Source of the DNA: a virus
Direction: 5' to 3' (one strand)
Length of the DNA stretch: 45,313 nucleotides
IMG/VR virus record: IMGVR_UViG_3300036818_000028
Coordinates: 1-45,313 of that record
Part shown: positions 39,022-45,133 of the stretch, piece by piece
Layout: the number at the start of each line of letters is the position of its first letter
Position numbering within the stretch: the stretch's first letter is position 1
Notes under the pieces: generated by a model
Databases searched by the model: none
Seen by the model: the letters and a program-made list of their open reading frames with translations, nothing else
Told to the model about the DNA's origin: nothing
Made by a program: the position numbers and the translations under genes

Positions 39022-39528
39022 TTATCCTTGGTGTGCATCAGCTTGTTCTATAGTCTGTTCTTGTGGCTTGTCTACTTTCCAGTTACCGTATTCTTCTGAT
39101 TCTTCAAATTGATAGGCTACTTGGTTAGAATTATGATACTGTAGTTTTCTATTCTGTTGTTTAGAAAACTTTTTAAACAGTGTGTCGATCTTAGAACCCT
39201 TTAAATTTTCGTCTAACTGTATATAATCTTCAAATACTTCTGCTATTACATGGGAATCTATGATGCTTAATATGCCAACACACTCGCAATCAGTATGTCG
39301 TATCAAGCTTATATAATCATATGACATGCCATACTCTAATGTATATTTTAAACTTTTAAATATACGTTTATCTCTTACCGTTTCTCTATCTTTTTGCATT
39401 TTTGTTAATTGTGCATTTGTTTTTGTAATTTCGGGTGTGGAGGCAGCACGGTTTATAAACGCATCCATTTGGTCTGATATAACGGATGTGAGTGTAGCCC
39501 CGTTGTATTCTGGTGTACCTAAAGGCAT
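39022..39528 (-). CDS. Hypothetical protein of amidoligase operon, 168 aa
   Basis: MPLGTPEYNGATLTSVISDQ, a charged helix, then TLEYGMSYDYISLIRHTDCE and EDYIQLDENLKGSKIDTLFK; polar Gln/Glu tail. AGGAAAATAAT upstream of ATG. Last gene of the operon with the amidoligase and amidotransferase. No family recognised; co-transcription suggests a substrate or accessory factor. Confidence 0.6.
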   Translation of the reverse strand: MPLGTPEYNGATLTSVISDQMDAFINRAASTPEITKTNAQLTKMQKDRETVRDKRIFKSLKYTLEYGMSYDYISLIRHTDCECVGILSIIDSHVIAEVFEDYIQLDENLKGSKIDTLFKKFSKQQNRKLQYHNSNQVAYQFEESEEYGNWKVDKPQEQTIEQADAHQG

Positions 39529-39529
39529 A

Positions 39530-40138
39530 TTATTTTCCTAATCTAGACACATAGTTTATTTTAATAAACGGTCTAGTTTCTCTTAATGCGTTTTCTAATA
39601 TATTTTGATATATCTTTAAATATCCGAACTGTTTTCTTATAGCTATAGATTTATGCGGTCTGAATGTTAGTAATGCTATTTTCTTGTTTTCATATAATAT
39701 ATAACATTTCATGTTATGGTTATCATAATCACGTTCATAGTTAAATCTACCGTGTGCGCCACCGATATATTGATTACTAAATTTACCTGTACCGCCATAT
39801 TGATATGGGTCTATATCTTCAAATATGCGCAACAATAGATTAAGCATATGTTCTTTTTCTTGTTTAAGCTTCGGTTTTTGTGGCATTTGATTGTTAACCT
39901 CGTTATTATCTGCTAATCTTAAATCTATTGATCTGTACCTGTTTGTGTACATATTAGGGTTATTCAGGTTAAAAGATATTTCATATATATACTCGTCCAC
40001 TTCGGTCTCATCATAATCTATTAGCGCTACAACTATTGCTATTCCTCTATCGCCTGTAATAGACGCTATTTGTTCTGGATAATAGTCACTATCCTCTCTT
40101 AATCTAACCCTATCACCTATATTAAAACTTGGTTCCAT
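39530..40138 (-). CDS. SH3/KOW-like two-domain protein of amidoligase operon, 202 aa
   Basis: Residues 1-75 look like a small beta-barrel (FNIGDRVRLREDSDYYPEQI, SITGDRGIAIVVALIDYDET) as in KOW/SH3-like phage proteins. Residues 95-200 form an alpha/beta domain (YGGTGKFSNQYIGGAHGRFN, KKIALLTFRPHKSIAIRKQF). Lies 4 bp after the amidotransferase gene. Function unknown; placement suggests a partner of the amide-forming enzymes. Confidence 0.6.
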   Translation of the reverse strand: MEPSFNIGDRVRLREDSDYYPEQIASITGDRGIAIVVALIDYDETEVDEYIYEISFNLNNPNMYTNRYRSIDLRLADNNEVNNQMPQKPKLKQEKEHMLNLLLRIFEDIDPYQYGGTGKFSNQYIGGAHGRFNYERDYDNHNMKCYILYENKKIALLTFRPHKSIAIRKQFGYLKIYQNILENALRETRPFIKINYVSRLGK

Positions 40139-40142
40139 TATT

Positions 40143-41300
40143 TTATGCCCCTATTAAATGTGTTTTCATTTGATGTGATTGATTTAAAACATTATTTAGT
40201 TTGTCTTTAAAGCTTTTATTTTGTGTTTCTGTTTCTGTCCATTCAGGTGCCATTAACAAGCAATATTCGACGCCTTGTAATATTTCTAATTTATCTTGTG
40301 TATGCCATGAGGCAGTTTCTTCTTCTAGCTTTGTAATTTCTTCTTGTACCATTCCAAAAGCTATTGCATATAACCCGTCGGCGTATTCCATGTACTCATT
40401 AAATGTTTCTTTAATTTTGTTTCTAGTCCGCACTATTTCCGTATGGCTTATCCAATCTAATTCATCATCTTCTAAACTTAATATTTCGCTGACATTCTTA
40501 GCTGTTTCTTGTTTTGTGTAGCTTTCAACTGGTGTATAAGTATAGTTAGTATTGTTATAATTAACACCACTATGGCTACTCTGGTATTGTGGTATTTCAA
40601 AATTCTTTATATTTAATATTTTGTCTAAATGGTTATAAGTAAATAGTTTATCTGATTCTATTAGAACAGCTTTGCTGCTTTTAGATTCGCTGGATATAGT
40701 TATTTTATTATGAAGGTTCTTGTAATATAATGGGTTAGAATTTCTACCAAAATATATCTTATCGTTTTTATTCTTACCATATATATTTTTTGCGTTACGT
40801 TCCATAGCTAAGCATATAAATGCTATACTGCCCTGTACTTTTAATTCTTTTTGTTTCTTTTCCATAGTAAGCGCAAAATCCCACAATAACGCTTCACTGT
40901 CATTAAATCTGTTGTCATCTTGTAATGAAGTGTATTTGATACCTAATTTTTTATGTTCTTCATACAGTGATTTAGCTTTCCAGTGTGTAATTATCCCGTT
41001 ATGGATAAGAACATATGTGGTTTTCTTGAAATAATCGCCGGTACTAAATGGGTGACAAGCGTTCTTAACATTGCTTGTACTAGTGGGCATACGATGATGA
41101 AATAATATTTCATATGATGGATGTTTTTGTATGTATTTGATTATTTTTTCTTCTTTAGGTTCTTTTATTAAATTCCCAAAGACTGTATCAAATAATCCAA
41201 AACCTTCATGCCCTCGTGTTCTTTGTTGTTTGTATTGTTTTAAAACTCTTTTATTAACTGGTTTACCATTAAAATCTTTGCTATAAATTAAACCACAAAT
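40143..41300 (-). CDS. Class II glutamine amidotransferase, 385 aa, ATT start
   Basis: Hydrolyses glutamine to ammonia with an N-terminal Cys nucleophile. From ATT at 41300: [M]CGLIYSKDFNGKPVNKR, then RGHEGFGLFD, ILFHHRMPTSTSNVKNACHP (R site), THWKAKS preceded by VLIHNGII (oxyanion N-G), and NRFNDSEALLWDFAL (D-S-E, glutamine binding). All N-terminal nucleophile residues are present. An ORF search from the first ATG (41090) loses 70 residues including the nucleophile. There is no in-frame ATG, GTG or TTG between the upstream stop TAA and the Cys codon; AGAGAGG lies 8 nt before ATT. C-terminal 200 residues are unassigned. Lies 17 nt after the amidoligase gene. Confidence 0.88.
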   Translation of the reverse strand: MCGLIYSKDFNGKPVNKRVLKQYKQQRTRGHEGFGLFDTVFGNLIKEPKEEKIIKYIQKHPSYEILFHHRMPTSTSNVKNACHPFSTGDYFKKTTYVLIHNGIITHWKAKSLYEEHKKLGIKYTSLQDDNRFNDSEALLWDFALTMEKKQKELKVQGSIAFICLAMERNAKNIYGKNKNDKIYFGRNSNPLYYKNLHNKITISSESKSSKAVLIESDKLFTYNHLDKILNIKNFEIPQYQSSHSGVNYNNTNYTYTPVESYTKQETAKNVSEILSLEDDELDWISHTEIVRTRNKIKETFNEYMEYADGLYAIAFGMVQEEITKLEEETASWHTQDKLEILQGVEYCLLMAPEWTETETQNKSFKDKLNNVLNQSHQMKTHLIGA

Positions 41301-41317
41301 ATTTCTATCCTCTCTTT

Positions 41318-42340
41318 CTATACTGTAATTACAGTATTATCACATGCTCTTTCAGCGTAACGTTCTTTGCGTTGTTCTACGTACTTTTCTTTTGAACAAT
41401 CTTTATTTATAAGCCTGTCGTAGTCTTTAGAATATCTGTTTTCTAGCATCTTATCTTGTATTATCAATTTGTTATTATCTATTTTAAAGCTACGTTCTTT
41501 TTTTAACTCATCAAAAGTTTTGTACGATGGTTTCAAATAATTTACAGTCTTCTCTAATGCTTCTAAATGTTTACTAGTAAAGAAAAACTTTTGTAATCCC
41601 CACCCTTGCTTAAATTTAATTTTTCCTACTGTATTAAAGAAATCAAATTTTACTGGTTTAGCTTTATAGAACTTTAAAGTATTAGCAATAACACATATGA
41701 AATCTATTAAAGCTTCTGGTTTTTCGTAGCATGTTTCAAACACTCTATATTCAAATACATTATGTGAACCTGATATACAACTATATTTACTACCTAATGT
41801 AATTTTAGGTACTCTATAATTCAATGCCCTAGAATTGTGTGAACAACTAGACAAGAAGTATAAGGCAGGTAAAAAATGGTTCATTGTAGTAGCGAAGTTT
41901 AAAGCATGAGCAGATGATAATTGATTGCCTCCAGGATAATTACCATCCTCTGAGTTTAGTATCGCTATATGCATACCGGCACCGCGTACATCTAACCCGT
42001 TACCTATCTTTTCAGCTAATAACTTAAATGCTTTTATATATTCAATACCGTAGTGAGCTAACATAATAGGTAAAGTGAAAGTAAATTCGCTGTCTACTGA
42101 CCCATCTCTATAAAATTTGCTGTATACTAAAGCATTTTTAGCTTCTTTAGAAACATGGCTTTTTAAAAACCTAGAGCATCTATCGTTTGTCCAGCTAGTA
42201 GAAACACCAATCGAATAATCATCGTAATTTCTGTTTAATTGACCTTCTAATTCTAGCTTTATATATTTTCCTTTATATGGACAACTCCTTATATAATTTA
42301 ATGCTTTTTTTAAAGCTTTAGCTTGACTCTCTTTATTCAT
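41318..42340 (-). CDS. Phage amidoligase (GS-like COOH-NH2 ligase), 340 aa
   Basis: Glutamine-synthetase-like ATP-dependent carboxylate-amine ligase. Near residue 85 VDSEFTFTL is the acidic metal strand; GAGMHIAIL (about 121-129) matches the G-x-H-x-H-type strand; HNVFEYRVFETCYEKPEALI (about 194-213) carries the E-x-R core. This pattern fits the phiEco32-type phage COOH-NH2 ligase/putative amidoligase families of Iyer and colleagues. TAGGAG precedes ATG. First gene of a four-gene minus-strand operon with the glutamine amidotransferase. Substrate unknown: peptide, cell-wall and nucleotide amidation are possible. Confidence 0.75.
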   Translation of the reverse strand: MNKESQAKALKKALNYIRSCPYKGKYIKLELEGQLNRNYDDYSIGVSTSWTNDRCSRFLKSHVSKEAKNALVYSKFYRDGSVDSEFTFTLPIMLAHYGIEYIKAFKLLAEKIGNGLDVRGAGMHIAILNSEDGNYPGGNQLSSAHALNFATTMNHFLPALYFLSSCSHNSRALNYRVPKITLGSKYSCISGSHNVFEYRVFETCYEKPEALIDFICVIANTLKFYKAKPVKFDFFNTVGKIKFKQGWGLQKFFFTSKHLEALEKTVNYLKPSYKTFDELKKERSFKIDNNKLIIQDKMLENRYSKDYDRLINKDCSKEKYVEQRKERYAERACDNTVITV

Positions 42341-42350
42341 AAAATAAAAC
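42323..42350 (+). promoter_or_regulatory. Candidate promoter for plus-strand small RNA
   Basis: TTGACT (42323-42328), 16-bp spacer, TAAAAC (42345-42350). Expected start about 42357-42359, at the GGG that opens the 11-bp closing helix. It lies inside the 5-prime end of the amidoligase gene on the opposite strand. Confidence 0.4.
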
Positions 42351-42358
42351 TCCTAGAA

Positions 42359-42518
42359 GGGATAGCAAGTAACGCTAGTGCGAAATCTACAGAGGCAAGA
42401 TTCATGTGTAGAGTCCTATATTTCAGATGAAGCAGAGCTGATTTACCTGCTTGCTATCCCTAATTCGCTGCTACAGTCACAATGACACCTAAAATACTAT
42501 TAGGCTACAGCTTTTTTT
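42359..42518 (+). ncRNA. Candidate multi-branched small RNA ending in terminator
   Basis: Closing helix GGGATAGCAAG (42359-42369) with CTTGCTATCCC (42450-42460), 11 perfect pairs. Inside: CGC/GCG (42373-42375 with 42380-42382), CTACA/TGTAG (42387-42391 with 42407-42411), TCAG/CTGA (42423-42426 with 42438-42441). Downstream, GCTG/CAGC with CCTAA/TTAGG (42467-42511) followed by seven T (42512-42518) looks like an intrinsic terminator on the plus strand. On the minus strand the same helix lies 18 nt before the amidoligase ATG and could be a leader element. No known family matched. Confidence 0.5.
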
Positions 42519-42553
42519 AGCGCTTGCGCTTGTAAAAACGCTAACGCATTTTT

Positions 42554-42581
42554 ATTGTAACACTTTGTTTTTGGATAACAA
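42554..42581 (-). promoter_or_regulatory. Candidate promoter of amidoligase operon
   Basis: TTGTTA (42581-42576), 16-bp spacer, TACAAT (42559-42554). Would give a leader of about 205 nt that contains the complement of the 42359-42518 element. Confidence 0.45.
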
Positions 42582-42645
42582 TTTTACTTTAATATATTAC
42601 GCCATAACATATTTAAGTAGTGTTACTTTTCCTCTTTTAATATTG

Positions 42646-43036
42646 AAGTGACAGAGTAGTATCAGTACCCATAAGTCACTTAGACTCATAGTATTAACCT
42701 AACTATAAATCTCTCAAGTAATACATTAACGCATGTATCACTACTACCACAATCCCGAGTGGTATATAAAGGTTTATCCCGTCAGAATAAACAAAAGTGT
42801 TTTATACTATTAAATAGCGCAAACGGTGGGTGTCTTACCGACCTTATAATATATATGCTATTAATTTAATAGTGTAACTCTATTGTATAGCCAGTACTAG
42901 CAACAATATCATTCGCTTGAGTCTGTGGTTAAAACCAAACATTTCAGACAGGGACTTGCAACCCTTGAAATTATGACTCTCAAGTTACCAGCTCTTTGAG
43001 TAACTACCATTTAGATGTAGTCTCTATCGTTGCTAG
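42646..43036. ncRNA. Candidate large ornate structured RNA (strand unknown)
   Basis: Successive perfect pairings: 42646-42652/42675-42681; 42721-42726/42733-42738; 42745-42750/42759-42764; 42772-42777/42787-42792; 42806-42818 with 42857-42861 and 42866-42873 (13 pairs, one bulge) around 42824-42827/42837-42840; 42897-42904/43029-43036 (8 bp) enclosing 42916-42921/42979-42984, 42942-42953/42962-42970, 42983-42988/43000-43005 and 43003-43007/43017-43021. Such density in 390 nt with no ORF recalls the large phage RNAs (GOLLD, ROOL), but I cannot match either. Confidence 0.45.
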
Positions 43037-43095
43037 AAACAGCTATACAAAGTTAAAGTGTAAAGCAGGTTTAACATTGCTATAAGGGTTTGTAA

Positions 43096-43124
43096 TTGAC
43101 TTCTGCCCTTAGCTATGCTATACT
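43096..43124 (+). promoter_or_regulatory. Promoter of peptide/ATP-grasp/HAD operon
   Basis: TTGACT (43096-43101), 17-bp spacer, TATACT (43119-43124). Unlike the other promoters with this sequence it has a leader of about 150 nt, containing GATTG-TTATAT-CAATC and GGTTAC/GTGACC hairpins. Confidence 0.7.
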
Positions 43125-43281
43125 GCTTATAAATTGATTGTTATATCAATCTGTACTTTAAGGTTTAAGTTACTGGTTACAACCGTTTCGCCTCGTTTGT
43201 GACCATGAACAAATACTATCAAACAAACAATAAATTGTCAATCTTGTTTTACAGATAAAACATTATATAGTAAGGAGTGTT

Positions 43282-43437
43282 ATGGGTCAAGAACAGGTGC
43301 AAAAGCATGAACAAAAAAGAAAAAAGCAAGAAGAAATAGTAGAAGATATAGGCGAAATAGCATTAGAGAATGAAGTATCTGAAGAAGCGGAACAAACAAT
43401 AATACATATAAATGAGGTATTAGATGATACTTTGTAA
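43282..43437 (+). CDS. 51-aa charged peptide coupled to ATP-grasp ligase
   Basis: TAAGGAGTGTT gives a near-ideal Shine-Dalgarno. Product MGQEQVQKHEQKRKKQEEIV, EDIGEIALENEVSEEAEQTI, IHINEVLDDTL: basic first third, acidic remainder, helical and without hydrophobic core. The last 14 bases overlap the ATP-grasp start, so translation is coupled. It may be a substrate or leader peptide for the ligase, as in ATP-grasp peptide modification systems; size, charge and the M-x-Q-E-Q start also recall Pup, but the C-terminal G-G-[EQ] of Pup is absent. Confidence 0.6.
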   Translation: MGQEQVQKHEQKRKKQEEIVEDIGEIALENEVSEEAEQTIIHINEVLDDTL

Positions 43438-44140
43438 CAAAAGAACTAAAAAAAGTGCGTATAAATTAAAACAAGGGTTAAAAAACAATGGCTACAAGGG
43501 TATATATATTAATTATGGAAATTCTTCTTTGCAATATTCTGGTGCTGTATATAATAAAGCGCAAGCGGTAAAACTTGCGGTAAATAAAAGATTAGCATTA
43601 AATGAATTTAGAAAAAATAATATTCCTACTCTATTACAAGATATTAACTATATTTTAGAGGGATTTGATTTTGAGGGCCAACTAGTAGGACGGCCAGATC
43701 ATCATACTAAAGGTAAGTATTTTTATATATGTAATAATCCTGATGAAGTAAATTACTATCGGAATTTAAAAAATAATCCCGCTACTCACTTTATGACTTT
43801 GTTAAAAGACTTTCAAGAGTTTAGAGTTCACGTAGTTAATAATAAATCTATTAAGATCAGTGAAAAAATAGGTAATGGTAAAACTAAGAACCATGCTAAC
43901 GGTGCGATCTTTGAATATCCACACAACTTTAATCATAAAAAGACATTAAGAAAACTAGCACGTAAAGCAGTTAAGTGTTTAGGTTTAGATTTTGGGGCAG
44001 TAGATATTATGTATAAAGATGGTAATTTTGCCCTGTTAGAAGTTAATACCGCACCATGTCTTACTGATGAAACATCAGATACATTAGCTTGTTATGTAAA
44101 GGCATTTATGGATTATGAAGAAAATACTGATAGCGTTTGA
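43424..44140 (+). CDS. ATP-grasp carboxylate-amine ligase, 238 aa
   Basis: Activates a carboxylate as acyl-phosphate for attack by an amine or other nucleophile. GKYFYICNNPDEVNYY preceded by LVGRPDHHTK is the ATP-lid/Lys region (about residues 85-110); LKDFQEFRVHVVNNKSIKIS contains the E-F-R-V central strand; CLGLDFGAVDIMYKDGNFAL and LLEVNTAPCLTDE supply the D and E-x-N metal ligands (about residues 185-217). Shorter than housekeeping ATP-grasp enzymes, as usual for phage members. Joined by overlap to the peptide gene before and the HAD gene after. Confidence 0.88.
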   Translation: MILCNKRTKKSAYKLKQGLKNNGYKGIYINYGNSSLQYSGAVYNKAQAVKLAVNKRLALNEFRKNNIPTLLQDINYILEGFDFEGQLVGRPDHHTKGKYFYICNNPDEVNYYRNLKNNPATHFMTLLKDFQEFRVHVVNNKSIKISEKIGNGKTKNHANGAIFEYPHNFNHKKTLRKLARKAVKCLGLDFGAVDIMYKDGNFALLEVNTAPCLTDETSDTLACYVKAFMDYEENTDSV

Positions 44141-44480
44141 TTGTGATGGCACCTTAGTTAATAATGGTGCTTTAGATGAGCATGAAATAGTAGCTAATGA
44201 AAGAATAAGACATCTGCTTATTATATTAGCTTCTTTTAAGAATACTAAAATACTTGTATGGAGTGGTGGCGGTGAATTGTGGGCTAGACAAGTTACAAAT
44301 AGTTTAGGGTTAAAAAAGTATGTTGATTCATACGCTGATAAAGAATATACAAAATGTCCTGATTGCAATAAGCCATGCAATCATCATGTATTTAATACTA
44401 AAATAAAGCCTGATATTGCTATAGATGATATACAAAGTTGTGAACTAGGCTTGATTAACTTGATAGTTAAAGAAAAGTAG
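44115..44480 (+). CDS. HAD-superfamily phosphatase with Cys/His insert, 121 aa
   Basis: ILIAFDCDGTLVNNGALDEH has motif I (D-x-D-G-T); ILVWSGGGELWARQV has motif II (Ser); IKPDIAIDDIQSC has motif III Lys and motif IV D-D. Between them CPDCNKPCNHHVF forms a compact Cys/His cluster that may bind zinc. Small, capless HAD, resembling phage nucleotidases or polynucleotide 3-prime phosphatases. Overlaps the ATP-grasp gene by 26 nt, so it is part of the same operon. Confidence 0.85.
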   Translation: MKKILIAFDCDGTLVNNGALDEHEIVANERIRHLLIILASFKNTKILVWSGGGELWARQVTNSLGLKKYVDSYADKEYTKCPDCNKPCNHHVFNTKIKPDIAIDDIQSCELGLINLIVKEK

Positions 44481-44490
44481 TAAGATTGCG

Positions 44491-44557
44491 TTCTAAGCCA
44501 CGTAGAAGGGTATAGGACACGTTTTAATATAAAAGACGAGTACAACATCAACTTTAA
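44491..44557. repeat. 67-bp non-coding element, copy A
   Basis: Same length as copy B at 37570-37636 and aligned without gaps. Lies after the HAD stop and before the bidirectional terminator. Its first eight bases TTCTAAGC can pair with GCTTAGAA at 44568-44575, which would compete with the terminator stem. Confidence 0.55.
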
Positions 44558-44564
44558 ATAAAAA

Positions 44565-44599
44565 AGAGCTTAGAATGGCTGTATGTGCCTCTAAGCTCT
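44565..44599. terminator. Bidirectional terminator between convergent operons
   Basis: AGAGCTTAGA (44565-44574) and TCTAAGCTCT (44590-44599), perfect 10-bp arms, 15-nt loop. On the minus strand it is followed by TTTTTTATTT, a strong U tract, ending the small-gene block; on the plus strand the tract is weak. Confidence 0.85.
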
Positions 44600-44615
44600 A
44601 ATTATATATTTATAG

Positions 44616-44798
44616 TTATTTCTTTTTTCTATTCTCCTTATCTAACCTTAAATTTTCTGTGATATATAAATCTTCTACTTTATCACCTAATTCTGTAGCT
44701 GCTTTTGACTCTTCCAGATCATCAGCTATAAATTTTGAGTATTCCACTAAAGCGTTTATTACCATAGCTGTTTCATCTAATGTTAAATCTATATTCAT
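44616..44798 (-). CDS. Small helical acidic protein, 60 aa
   Basis: MNIDLTLDETAMVINALVEY, then AATELGDKVEDLYITENLRL and a Lys-rich tail. The L-x-x-x-E-x-x-x-I-x-x-A-L-x-E pattern is common in short phage helical bundles. Overlaps the 111-aa gene by one base. Last gene of the minus-strand block. Confidence 0.6.
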   Translation of the reverse strand: MNIDLTLDETAMVINALVEYSKFIADDLEESKAATELGDKVEDLYITENLRLDKENRKKK

Positions 44799-45133
44799 TA
44801 TCTTTCCAATATAGCACGATTGCCACTAAACGGTATTGTTTTATTTTTAAATGTTACATACCATACCTTGTTTTTTTGGAATACATGATATCCTAAATCA
44901 AATTGAAATGATGTTTGATTCATTCGTCTTTTAGTAGTCTGAGTTAAGTATCCGTTATTATTAAGATAGATATAATATGCATCAAATCTTACTACCTCTG
45001 TGAAATGATATTTTACGAATGTAAATCTATCTTTACATTCTTTATCACAAAGTTCATTACAAACTATTGTTTTAACAACTGTTTTATGTTTACCTATTTT
45101 AGTATTATCGCTTGATGGTGTAATTACTTGCAT
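44798..45133 (-). CDS. Hypothetical protein, 111 aa
   Basis: MQVITPSSDNTKIGKHKTVV, then TIVCNELCDKECKDRFTFVK (C-x3-C-x3-C) and beta-strands (QFDLGYHVFQKNKVWYVTFK). ATG at 45133 follows AAAGGAG and overlaps the end of the junction-spanning gene by 10 nt. No family recognised; possible metal site. Confidence 0.6.
   Translation of the reverse strand: MQVITPSSDNTKIGKHKTVVKTIVCNELCDKECKDRFTFVKYHFTEVVRFDAYYIYLNNNGYLTQTTKRRMNQTSFQFDLGYHVFQKNKVWYVTFKNKTIPFSGNRAILER

Larger units (their letters stand above)
42341..43281. other. 941-bp non-coding, structure-rich divergent region
   Basis: Separates the minus amidoligase operon from the plus peptide/ATP-grasp operon. No convincing gene on either strand. 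It holds, left to right: a multi-branched RNA element (42359-42460) with a terminator (42467-42518), a minus promoter (42554-42581), a run of nested hairpins (42646-43036) and a plus promoter (43096-43124). Confidence 0.7.

Noticed and set aside
40143-41090. Amidotransferase starting at its first ATG (315 aa)
   Set aside because: This start removes the nucleophilic Cys and the first 70 residues, which are clearly homologous to class II amidotransferases.
42359-42460. tRNA or tmRNA reading of the cloverleaf-like element
   Set aside because: The closing helix is 11 bp, there is no TTCRANNC T-loop, no anticodon arm of correct size and no CCA end on either strand.
43282-43437. Calling the 51-aa peptide a Pup homologue
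   Set aside because: Only size, charge and the first residues are similar; the C-terminal Gly-Gly-Glu/Gln needed for ligation is absent and no proteasome gene is present.
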